From positions 56,963 to 110,129 of the forward strand of contig MKSU01000017.1 of assembly GCA_001897375.1 (NCBI GenBank): a stretch of DNA of 53,167 nucleotides, written 5' to 3'. Source of the DNA: Sphingomonas sp. 67-36. Its GTDB lineage: Bacteria > Pseudomonadota > Alphaproteobacteria > Sphingomonadales > Sphingomonadaceae. Numbering within the stretch: the stretch's first letter is position 1; each line of letters opens with the position of its first letter. The notes below the pieces were generated by a model, which had not been told where the DNA came from, searched no databases, and saw nothing but the letters and a program-made list of their open reading frames with translations. Below are positions 33,156-41,001 of this stretch, one piece after another. The translations under genes were made by a program, and so were the position numbers.

Positions 33156-35432
33156 TCAAGCTGCCTGTTCGATGATCCCGTCGGCGAGGAGCGCGGCGAC
33201 CGCCGCCTCGTCCAGCCCCAGCCAGTCCGCCACCACCGCCGCGCTGTCCTCGCCGATGCGCGGCGCGGGGCGCTGGTCCGGGTCGGGCAGGCGTTCCGAG
33301 CGCGTCGCGCGTCCCTCGACGGTGAAAGGCGCGGCGATCAGCGGATGCGTCGCCGGGCGGAAGGTGCCGAGCGCGCGATATTGCGGACTGTCCGGCATGT
33401 CGGTGACGCGCACCATCATCCCCGCCGGCACGCCCGCCGCCTGGAGCTGCGCCATCACCTCCTCGGGGGAATGGCGCGCCGCCCATTGCTCGGCCGCGGC
33501 CCGTTCCTCTCCGACGATCCCGGCCAGCGCGGCGCGATCGGCGGCGCGGATCGTCGCGACGCAATATTCGTCGTCGCCGGCGCAGGGGAGCAGCCAGTCC
33601 TCAGCCATCTCGTCCGTCTCCAGCCTCAGACCCGCCGCTTCGGCGCCGAGCGCGGCGATCTCCGCGCCCTTCTGCGCCAGCATCACCTCCGCCTGGCTGA
33701 TGCTGGCGATGCCGCCGCGCCCGGTGCGCATCCGGCGGATCAGCAGCGCGGCCGCCGTGCACGCCCCGATCCGCGCCGCGACATGATCGGGATAGACGGT
33801 GATCGTGTCGGAGAAGCTCTCCGGCTCGCCGGGATAGACCCATTGCTTCGTCAGCCCCGCCGAGCAGCGCACCAGCGGGCCATAACCGAGCCGGCCGGAC
33901 CACGGCCCGGTCGGGCCGAAGGCGGAACTGTCCACCGTCACGAGGCGCGGATTGGCGGCCGCCAGCGTCTCCGCGTCGAAGCCGAGCGACGCCAAAGTCC
34001 CCGGCTTGAAGTTCGAGCACAGCACGTCCGCGCGGGCTACCAGATCGAGGAACAGCGCCTTGCCGCGCGCGCTCCTCAGGTCGATCGCCAGCCCGCGCTT
34101 GTTGCGATGCCCGGCGGCGAAGGTCAGCGACACCGGCGCATTGTCGCGCGACTGGCGCTGGCCGTCGGGGAAGGCGCCATTCTCGACCTTCACCACCTCC
34201 GCGCCGAGATCGGCGAACAATCGCCCGGTGTCGCCGCCGACGACGATGACGCCCATGTCGAGCACCTTCAGCCCGGCGAACGGCATATCGGCGGGCGACG
34301 GTGCATCGAATGCCGGGCGCGCGCTCTCGAAACGCGCGTCGCCGCCCGGCGCGGGCGCGGGGCCGCGGATGCCGGCGCGCGTGCCGTCGATGTCTACCAC
34401 GCCGTTGGGGAAAGGCAGGCTGACGCCGGGCGCGACCTCCACCGGCGCGAAGGCATGGCGTGCGACCATCTGCGGCGTCGCGATCGCCTCGCTCACGTCG
34501 AGCAGGCCGGCGGCGGGCACGCCATGCGCCACCGCGCCGGCCTCGACTTCCGCGCGCGTCATCGGCGCGAGGAAGCGGGCGAACGCTTCCAGCAGCGCCG
34601 CCGAGCGATAGCGCGTCGGCAGCTTCTCCCACTCCGGCCCGGCGAACTCGGGCGGCTCGCCCATCCAGCGGAACATCCCGCGCCATTGCCGCGGCGCGAG
34701 GACGCACAGGCGCACGAAGCCGTCGGCGCAGCGGAAGATCGGATAGCGGTGGCGCTCGTCGGTGCGGCCGCGCGCCATCTTCCACAGCGGCACGCCCGAT
34801 TGCGCGCTGCCCGACAGGCCGTAGCCCGGATCGAGCGCCTGCATCGCCGCCTCCAGCAATGCCACCTCCAGCCGATCGCCCTTGCCGGTGCGCAGTCGCG
34901 CGATGAAGGCGGCGAGCGCGAGCCAGGCGATCTGCGGCGCGGCGGTCTGGAACGTCAGTTCGCCCGGCGGGAGGAGCGGGGGTCGGCCCGGCAGGCCGGA
35001 ACGGGAGAGGCCGCCGGTCAGCGCGTGGAGCACGGCGTCGCTGGCGCGCCAGTCCCTCCACGGCCCCTGTTCGCCGAAGTCGCTGATCGAGACGACGACC
35101 AGCGCGGGATTGGCCGCGCGGACCGCGTCGAGATCCAGCCCCGGCAGCCGCGCCTCCAGCAATATGTCCGCCTCCCGCGCGAGCGCGACGAAGCGCGCCG
35201 CGTCGGCGGGAAGGTCGATCGTGGCGACGCGCTTGCCGAGATTGGCGGCGGCGAAGGCCAGCCCGATGCCGTCGAGCGTCGCGCCCGCCGTGCGGTCGGC
35301 GCCGCCGCCGCGCGGCTCGATGCGGATCACCTCCGCGCCAAGCTCGCCGAAGAAGCGCCCGATCGCGCCGAGCGGCCCCGGCACCGCGTCCAGCACGCGC
35401 ACCCCGGCGAGCGGCAGATCGGTTGACGTCAT
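33156..35432 (-). CDS. Tandem-domain CaiB/BaiF (type III) CoA-transferase
   Basis: A 758-residue protein made of two type III CoA-transferase units. The first (about 1-370) starts LPLAGVRVLDAVPGPLGAIG; the second (from about 384) starts MPFAGLKVLDMGVIVVGGDT. Each has the family's LGAEV(I/V)(R/K)(I/V)E motif. Usual members are single-unit proteins of about 400 residues that work as interlocked dimers, so this fusion may make both halves in one chain. In the helix holding catalytic Asp169 of formyl-CoA transferase, both halves appear to have Glu (LLEA at 192-195; SQAE in the second); that alignment is by eye. The start overlaps the kinase stop (ATGA). Confidence 0.85.
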   Translation of the reverse strand: MTSTDLPLAGVRVLDAVPGPLGAIGRFFGELGAEVIRIEPRGGGADRTAGATLDGIGLAFAAANLGKRVATIDLPADAARFVALAREADILLEARLPGLDLDAVRAANPALVVVSISDFGEQGPWRDWRASDAVLHALTGGLSRSGLPGRPPLLPPGELTFQTAAPQIAWLALAAFIARLRTGKGDRLEVALLEAAMQALDPGYGLSGSAQSGVPLWKMARGRTDERHRYPIFRCADGFVRLCVLAPRQWRGMFRWMGEPPEFAGPEWEKLPTRYRSAALLEAFARFLAPMTRAEVEAGAVAHGVPAAGLLDVSEAIATPQMVARHAFAPVEVAPGVSLPFPNGVVDIDGTRAGIRGPAPAPGGDARFESARPAFDAPSPADMPFAGLKVLDMGVIVVGGDTGRLFADLGAEVVKVENGAFPDGQRQSRDNAPVSLTFAAGHRNKRGLAIDLRSARGKALFLDLVARADVLCSNFKPGTLASLGFDAETLAAANPRLVTVDSSAFGPTGPWSGRLGYGPLVRCSAGLTKQWVYPGEPESFSDTITVYPDHVAARIGACTAAALLIRRMRTGRGGIASISQAEVMLAQKGAEIAALGAEAAGLRLETDEMAEDWLLPCAGDDEYCVATIRAADRAALAGIVGEERAAAEQWAARHSPEEVMAQLQAAGVPAGMMVRVTDMPDSPQYRALGTFRPATHPLIAAPFTVEGRATRSERLPDPDQRPAPRIGEDSAAVVADWLGLDEAAVAALLADGIIEQAA

Positions 35433-36829
35433 GCCGGCCACGCCAGCTCCCGCCGCGCGGCGCTGCGCAGGTAGAAATCGAGGAAGGCGCTGTCGTCCGC
35501 TCCCCGCGCCGCGACGCGGTCATGCTCGGCGATCAGCGCGCGCGACAGCACCGCCCAGCGCGCGTCGAGCGCCGGGAGCGTCATCGCCATATCTTCCTCC
35601 ATCGTATCGCCGAGCAGCACGCGCATCTCGGCGATGTCGGTGATCCGCCACGCCGCCGCTTTCTCCGCCTCCTGCGCGGCGAGCAGCGCCAGCAGCCCGG
35701 CGCCGCCCAGCGTCGCACCGCCGAACGCATCGGTGACGCCCGCCGCCTGCCCAGCGCCGGCGGCGATGATCCCCGCGCCGGTCAGGACATGGCCGAGCTG
35801 GCTCTGCGTCTCGCCGGGCGGCTCGGGCGCGGTCGGGCGGCCGGCGAGCATCGCCGCGATCACCGCATCCTGCCGCCGCCCGACATACCAGCCGGACAGG
35901 CCGAGCACCGGATCGGTCCGCCCGCCGTCGACGAACTCGCGGAAGGCGGAAATCCAGATCGCCGCGCCTTTCACCGCGTTGAACAGCAGCCACCAGTCGA
36001 GCGCCGCGCGGTCGACCGTCAACCCGCTCGCCTCGCGCCAGACCGCCAGCGCGCGCTCGTGCGACGTCATGCCGCAGGCGCGGCCGGGCTGGAAATGATC
36101 CCACACCGGATTGAGCGCCCAGCCGAGATCTTCCAGCGGGTCGCCGAGGTGCGCCATCTCCCAATCGAACATCGCGAGCATCCGCCCGGCGCCGTCGTGC
36201 ATCATGTTGCCGGAACGATAATCGCCGTGGACGATGGCGATGCGCTGCGCGGGCGGCGGCGGGGCGGCGCGCAGCCGACGGATCGCGGCGCGGACGATCG
36301 GCTGGGGCAGGAACGAATCCGTCTCGATCACGCTTTCCCAGTAATCGAGCGCGATGCGCCAGCACTCCTCCGGCGCCGGCGCGGGGACGTGCGCCGCCAG
36401 CGGCGTGCCGGCGGGATCGTGCGCCGCGAGCCGGCCGAGGCTGGCGAAGAACTGCGCGCCGAGCGCCTCGGCATGATCGCCGAAACCGGCGCGGTCGAAC
36501 GGGCTGACCACCTGCCCGTCGTCGATCCGCTCCATCACGAAGAACGGCCGCTCCAATTCAGCGCCCTCGCGCTCCAGCGCCACCGCGGCGGGCACGGGGA
36601 CGATGCCGGCGGCGCTCTGATAGGCGCGGAACTCGGTCTCGCTCTCCGTGTCGATCAGGCCGGTCGCCGGCTCGCGGCGCAGGATCAGCCGCCGCCGCTC
36701 GCCATCGACGAAGGCGTCGAAGCGATAGGTTTCGCGGCTCGCGCCGCCGGGGATGCGCGCGAGATCGCGGATCACCACCGGCGTATTCCACAGCCGCGAA
36801 AGATAGGCCTCGATCCGCGGCCCGATCAT
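35429..36829 (-). CDS. APH-fold phosphotransferase family protein
   Basis: A 466-residue protein with an aminoglycoside phosphotransferase/ACAD10-type kinase fold in the first ~340 residues. The N-lobe has IPGGASRETYRFDAF and LILRREP. The catalytic loop is VHGDYRSGNMM (Asp203, Asn208), and the metal-binding Asp222 is in MFDWEMAHLGDPLEDLGW. About 120 further residues, helical, follow. Kinases of this kind beside acyl-CoA genes can phosphorylate hydroxyacyl-CoA (ACAD10/11, LvaA); antibiotic resistance is unlikely in this context. ATGA overlaps on both sides tie it to the operon. Confidence 0.85.
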   Translation of the reverse strand: MIGPRIEAYLSRLWNTPVVIRDLARIPGGASRETYRFDAFVDGERRRLILRREPATGLIDTESETEFRAYQSAAGIVPVPAAVALEREGAELERPFFVMERIDDGQVVSPFDRAGFGDHAEALGAQFFASLGRLAAHDPAGTPLAAHVPAPAPEECWRIALDYWESVIETDSFLPQPIVRAAIRRLRAAPPPPAQRIAIVHGDYRSGNMMHDGAGRMLAMFDWEMAHLGDPLEDLGWALNPVWDHFQPGRACGMTSHERALAVWREASGLTVDRAALDWWLLFNAVKGAAIWISAFREFVDGGRTDPVLGLSGWYVGRRQDAVIAAMLAGRPTAPEPPGETQSQLGHVLTGAGIIAAGAGQAAGVTDAFGGATLGGAGLLALLAAQEAEKAAAWRITDIAEMRVLLGDTMEEDMAMTLPALDARWAVLSRALIAEHDRVAARGADDSAFLDFYLRSAARRELAWPA

Positions 36830-37941
36830 TGCGCCGGGTCCAGCACGTCGCGAAAGCCGGACGGCGCATGCGGCCCCAGCACCAGTTGCTCCAGCACCCC
36901 CTTGCCGCGACACACCGACCCGTCCGGCGCGGTCATTGTCACGCCGACGAGAGCCTGGATATGGAGATGATGCGGCAGCATCGGATCGAGTTCGGCGGGC
37001 ACGAAATCCTCGCGCTCCACGGTCAGCGCCTCGCCGTGGTGGCGACCGTGCGCCCATTTCGGATGGCCGTAGCCGAGGCCGAGCATCTGGAAGGTCGGGC
37101 CGATATCGAAGGCGACCCGCGTCTCGCCGCCATCGTCGCGCAGCGACAGCGCGGCGCGTTCGGCGTGGCGCGTGCCCTTGCGCCAGTCGATCGCATAGTC
37201 CGCCGTCTCGTAATGCCGCTCGTCGGCGATGCCGCCGCCTTCGGGCCGCCAGGTCGCGCGGCGGTTCCAGAAACGGCCGTGGGCGTCGTCGTTGGTGTGG
37301 CAGTAAAGCTCGCCGCCCTCCATCACGCAGGGGCTCCACAGCCAGAAGAATTGCGGGGCCAGCGGCGGGCTGGCCGGCTGCGCGTCGGGCGCGCCGATCG
37401 GGCGCACGCCCCACGAGCGATCACGCGTGCCGACCCAGCCGTTCACGTCGATGCGCTCGCCGTCCAGCTCGATCCAGCCGGAATAGCGCCCGTTCTGCGT
37501 CAGCCGCGTCACATCCATCAGCACGCGCGGGCCGTTGCGGCGCGTGAAGCGCGGCTCCTCCAGCGGGAAGGCGCGGCCGGTGAAGGTGATGTCGGCGCGG
37601 ACCTTCTCGTCGGGCGCATCGACGGTGAGGCGAAGCACCCTGAGCGGCTCGACGACCTCGATCGCGATCGGCCCGACCCAGGTATCCATCCGTTCCATGC
37701 CGAGCCCGCGACTCGCGTGGAGGTTCACCTGCCGCCCGCCGATCAGCACGCAGAAGGCCGCGTCGATCACGTTGAGGTGTGGGTAGACCCCCAGCGCGGC
37801 GGCGAAAAAGCCGTCCGTGCGCGCATCGGCGGGATAGCCGTTGAAGAAATAGCGGTCGTAGAAATTGCGGTCCGTTCCCGCATAGGCGACCGGCTCCGCC
37901 ATCTGGTGGATCGGATAATCATCGCCCTTCGTCAGCACCAT
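36826..37941 (-). CDS. DUF7064/DUF7065 (AttH-like) protein
   Basis: A 371-residue protein without signal peptide or membrane segments. Its beta-rich sequence with SRGLGMERMDTWVGPIAIEV, DVNGWVGTRDRSWGVRPIGA and the FFWLWSPCVM segment resembles the AttH/hydroxyneurosporene-synthase-like family now split into DUF7064/DUF7065. These proteins often sit beside APH-fold kinases and lipid or steroid CoA genes in sphingomonads and actinobacteria; no activity is established that I know of. The ATG has GAAGGAG 7 nt upstream, the best ribosome site of the operon, consistent with its being the first gene. Confidence 0.6.
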   Translation of the reverse strand: MVLTKGDDYPIHQMAEPVAYAGTDRNFYDRYFFNGYPADARTDGFFAAALGVYPHLNVIDAAFCVLIGGRQVNLHASRGLGMERMDTWVGPIAIEVVEPLRVLRLTVDAPDEKVRADITFTGRAFPLEEPRFTRRNGPRVLMDVTRLTQNGRYSGWIELDGERIDVNGWVGTRDRSWGVRPIGAPDAQPASPPLAPQFFWLWSPCVMEGGELYCHTNDDAHGRFWNRRATWRPEGGGIADERHYETADYAIDWRKGTRHAERAALSLRDDGGETRVAFDIGPTFQMLGLGYGHPKWAHGRHHGEALTVEREDFVPAELDPMLPHHLHIQALVGVTMTAPDGSVCRGKGVLEQLVLGPHAPSGFRDVLDPAQ

Positions 37942-38020
37942 GCCCGCTCTCCTTCGGGTCGCATTCTGCCGTCGCGTCGCCCCCGGTTGGACCAGTGGCA
38001 AGGGCTGTGTCAATCAAACA

Positions 38021-38034
38021 ATAACAGAAGTTAT
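38021..38034. promoter_or_regulatory. Palindromic operator-like site upstream of the CoA operon
   Basis: ATAAC-AGAA-GTTAT is a perfect 5-bp inverted repeat with a 4-bp spacer, AT-rich in GC-rich surroundings. It lies 80 bp upstream of the first gene of the minus-strand CoA operon and 55 bp past the stop of the flavin reductase gene. TetR- or GntR-type repressors bind sites of this shape. No regulator gene is adjacent. Confidence 0.45.
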
Positions 38035-38089
38035 GCCGTGGCGCTTCGGACGCCGCGTCGCGGCGCTCATCGGACCAGCCGGGCTGCGC

Positions 38090-38689
38090 TCAGTCCTGCG
38101 TCAGCGGGGCGAAGCGGGCGACCTGCCGCCCGATCAGGCGGAGCTGCTCGACCACCGCCGGGTCGCTCGCGCCGCCGGCATCGTCGAACTTGGTGACCTG
38201 GCTGTTGATCGCGGCGGCGAACGGCGTCGGCCAGCCGCGCAGCGCGTGGACGATCGAGCGCAGCGCGGCGATCGTCGATCCGGTCGCCTGCCAGCCATAG
38301 GCGGTGGCGATCAGCCCCACCGGCATGTCGGCCAGATAGGGCCGCGTCTCGTCGCGCGCGGTTTCCTCGAGCAGGTCGAGCGCATTCTTGACGAGGCCGG
38401 AGATGCTGCCGTGATAGCCGGGGCTGGCGATGATGACCGCCGACGCCTGCCGCACGGTTTCGACGAACTCACGCTCCTCCACGGTACGTTCCGGCGCGCG
38501 CGGATCGTAGAGCGGCAGCTTCGCCATGTCCGCGCCGCCGAACATCCGCGTGCGGAAGCCGGCGTCGCACGCCGCGTCCAGCGCGATGCGCAAGGCGCGC
38601 TCCGTCGAGGACACGCCGCCGGTCGTGCCGCCGATCCCCACCACCAGCGGCCGATCGTCGCCGCTTCCCGCTTTCGCTTCCGTCGTCAT
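38090..38689 (-). CDS. NADPH-dependent FMN reductase family protein
   Basis: A 199-residue flavodoxin-fold oxidoreductase. VVGIGGTTGGVSSTERALRI is the phosphate-binding start, and VIIASPGYHGSISGLVKNAL (P-x-Y-x-x-x-x-x-x-x-L-K-N) is the FMN-site signature of the NADPH_FMN_red family. Likely NAD(P)H:FMN or quinone reductase; the electron acceptor is unknown. ATG 38689 starts a typical N-terminus; a longer frame would add 13 unlike residues. It may supply reduced flavin to a monooxygenase elsewhere. Divergent from the PBP1A gene across 63 bp. Confidence 0.85.
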   Translation of the reverse strand: MTTEAKAGSGDDRPLVVGIGGTTGGVSSTERALRIALDAACDAGFRTRMFGGADMAKLPLYDPRAPERTVEEREFVETVRQASAVIIASPGYHGSISGLVKNALDLLEETARDETRPYLADMPVGLIATAYGWQATGSTIAALRSIVHALRGWPTPFAAAINSQVTKFDDAGGASDPAVVEQLRLIGRQVARFAPLTQD

Positions 38690-38719
38690 CGGGCTAAGCC
38701 CTTTGCATGGCCCGGCCCC

Positions 38720-38748
38720 TTGCGGCAACTGTCTTATTGAAGTAATAC
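38720..38748 (+). promoter_or_regulatory. Sigma-70-like promoter at the PBP1A gene
   Basis: TTGCGG (38720-38725) and TAATAC (38743-38748) are 17 bp apart, a good match. The predicted transcription start (about 38755) falls at the annotated ATG 38753, so the transcript would be leaderless or translation would begin at the next in-frame ATG, 38777. Confidence 0.4.
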
Positions 38749-38752
38749 GCTA

Positions 38753-40906
38753 ATGGCCGACCGCCAAGACGACGACATGCACCCCGATCCACACGATATT
38801 GGCCGCCTGCGCTACAACCACGCGCCGGCCGAGCCGCGCAGCCCGCTGCCCGCTTTCGATGCGTGGCAGGACGGGCCTGCGGACCTGCCGCCCGAATCGC
38901 CCCGCCGCTCCCGCGCCGATCGCGCGCGGCGCATCTGGCGCTGGACGGTGCGCGGCATGGCGGGGCTGATCGTCCTGCTCGTCATCGCGATCGCGTGGCT
39001 CGCCGTCACCGCGCCGCTGTCGCGCTCGCTGAAGCCGCCGACGCCGCCGTCGATCACGCTTACGGCGGCGGACGGAACGCCGATCGCGCGGCGGGGGGCG
39101 ATCATCGGCGCGCCGGTCGACGCCGCGAAGCTGCCGCCGCACGTCCGCGAGGCGTTCATCGCGATCGAGGACCGGCGCTTCTATTCGCACTGGGGCATCG
39201 ATCCGCGCGGCATCCTGCGCGCGGCCTGGGCCAATATCGGCCACGGCGGGGTGCGGCAGGGCGGCAGCACGATCACCCAGCAGCTCGCCAAGAACGCCTT
39301 CCTCGACGCCGACCGCACCGCCGGGCGCAAGCTGCGCGAGGTGCTGATCGCCTTCTGGCTGGAGGCGTGGCTGTCGAAGGACGAGATCCTCTCGCGCTAC
39401 CTGTCGAACGTCTATTTCGGCGACAACGTCTACGGCCTGACGGCGGCGGCGAAACATTATTTCGGGCGCGCGCCGGACAAGCTCAACGTCGGGCAGGCGG
39501 CGATGCTCGCCGGGCTGGTCAAGGCGCCGTCGCGGCTCGCGCCGACAGGCAATCTGGAGGGCGCGCAGGCGCGCGAGATGGTGGTGGTCGGCGCGATGCA
39601 GGATGCCGGCTTCCTCACCAAGGGCGAGGCCGCCGCCGTCCAGCCGCAGCGCGTGCTCGCGAAACAGCCCGAGCAGCTTCCCAGCGGCACCTATTTCGCG
39701 GACTGGGTGCTGCCCGAGGCGCGCGATCAGGCGGGCGAGATCCGTAACGAGGCGGTGGTGCGCACCACGCTCGACCGCAATCTCCAGCGCACCGCCGAAC
39801 GCGTGATCCGGCAGGCCGGGCTGCGGCAGGCGCAGGCCGCGCTGGTGGCGATGACGCGCGAGGGCGAGGTCGTCGCGATGGTCGGCGGGCGCGATTACGT
39901 GAAAAGCCCGTTCAACCGCGCGACGCAGGCGCGCCGCCAGCCGGGATCGACCTTCAAGCTGTTCGTCTATCTCGCCGCGATGCGCGCGGGGATGACGCCC
40001 GAGACGATCTTCGACGACGCGCCGGTGGAGATCGCCGGGTGGAAGCCGAAGAACGACGACAACAGCTATATCGGCAAGATTCCGCTGCGCCGCGCCTTCC
40101 AGCGCTCCTCGAACGTCATCGCCGCGCGCGTCACCGAGGAGGTGGGCGTCAGGAACGTGATCCGCGCCGCCCGCGATCTCGGCATCTCCACGCCGATCGC
40201 CAACGAGGCGACGATCTCGCTCGGCACGTCGGAGGTATCGCTGCTGGAGCTGACCGCCGCCTTCGCCGGGGTGGCGGAGGGGCGCTATCCGGTGCAGGCG
40301 CGCGGGCTGAGGGACAATGGCGACAAGCCGTGGTACGCGGCGCTGACCGGCGGGCAGACGACGATGCCGGGCAAGATCCACGACGAGATGCTGGAGCTGC
40401 TCGCCGCCTCGATGCGCGGCACCGGGCGCGCGGCCGCGCTCTCCATCCCCGCTTACGGCAAGACCGGCACCTCGCAGAGCGGACGCGATGCGTGGTTCGT
40501 CGGCTTCGCGGGCGATCTGGTGGTCGGGGTATGGGTCGGCAATGACGACAACACGCCCAATCCGGGCCTGCACGGCGGCGGCATCCCGGCGCAGATCTGG
40601 CGCAACTTCATGGTCTCCGCGCTCGATCTCCAGCCGGTCGTCAAGGCGCCCGAACCGGAGGAGGCCGATCCCGAGGCGACGATCGACGACGTGGCCGACA
40701 ATATCCTTGCGCCGGTCGCGGGGCAGATCAAGGACCAGCTCCAGGGGCAGTTGCAGAGCCAGCTCAGGGATGTGGGGATCGATCTGAAGGTCGGGCAGGA
40801 CGGATCGGTCTCGGTCAACAACCGCCCGCCGCCGGCGTCGCCCGGCCCGCCGCCGCGCCGCGACGATCGCGCGCCGCCGCCGGATGGCCCGCCGCCGCGC
40901 GATTGA
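38753..40906 (+). CDS. PBP1A-family penicillin-binding protein
   Basis: Bifunctional peptidoglycan synthase of 717 residues. Layout: cytoplasmic Pro/Arg-rich tail, one membrane helix (about 66-88), GT51 domain with EDRRFYSHWG (catalytic Glu139) and RQGGSTITQQLAKNAF, then the transpeptidase with STFK (Ser399), SSN and KTGTS (Lys570). The C-terminus is Asp/Pro/Arg-rich and probably disordered. It is a second class A PBP beside the pbpC at the window start and lacks the PBP1C C-terminal domain. Start ATG 38753; a possible promoter suggests ATG 38777 instead. Confidence 0.93.
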   Translation: MADRQDDDMHPDPHDIGRLRYNHAPAEPRSPLPAFDAWQDGPADLPPESPRRSRADRARRIWRWTVRGMAGLIVLLVIAIAWLAVTAPLSRSLKPPTPPSITLTAADGTPIARRGAIIGAPVDAAKLPPHVREAFIAIEDRRFYSHWGIDPRGILRAAWANIGHGGVRQGGSTITQQLAKNAFLDADRTAGRKLREVLIAFWLEAWLSKDEILSRYLSNVYFGDNVYGLTAAAKHYFGRAPDKLNVGQAAMLAGLVKAPSRLAPTGNLEGAQAREMVVVGAMQDAGFLTKGEAAAVQPQRVLAKQPEQLPSGTYFADWVLPEARDQAGEIRNEAVVRTTLDRNLQRTAERVIRQAGLRQAQAALVAMTREGEVVAMVGGRDYVKSPFNRATQARRQPGSTFKLFVYLAAMRAGMTPETIFDDAPVEIAGWKPKNDDNSYIGKIPLRRAFQRSSNVIAARVTEEVGVRNVIRAARDLGISTPIANEATISLGTSEVSLLELTAAFAGVAEGRYPVQARGLRDNGDKPWYAALTGGQTTMPGKIHDEMLELLAASMRGTGRAAALSIPAYGKTGTSQSGRDAWFVGFAGDLVVGVWVGNDDNTPNPGLHGGGIPAQIWRNFMVSALDLQPVVKAPEPEEADPEATIDDVADNILAPVAGQIKDQLQGQLQSQLRDVGIDLKVGQDGSVSVNNRPPPASPGPPPRRDDRAPPPDGPPPRD

Positions 40907-41001
40907 TCGATGGCGCTTATGATAGACGCGGGAAATTTGGGTCGACAGCGCCGCGCGGGCGGGTAGAGCGGGGTCGCCAACACGCGCCAACGGGGCACAG
41001 G

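Noticed and set aside
32676-35426. 916-residue plus-strand frame opposite the CoA-transferase and hydratase
   Set aside because: GC-driven shadow; no recognisable motif, whereas the minus-strand proteins have clear domains.
36829-38196. 455-residue plus-strand frame opposite the DUF7064 gene
   Set aside because: Shadow with Arg/Ala-rich composition and no ribosome site; the minus-strand gene has GAAGGAG and family similarity.
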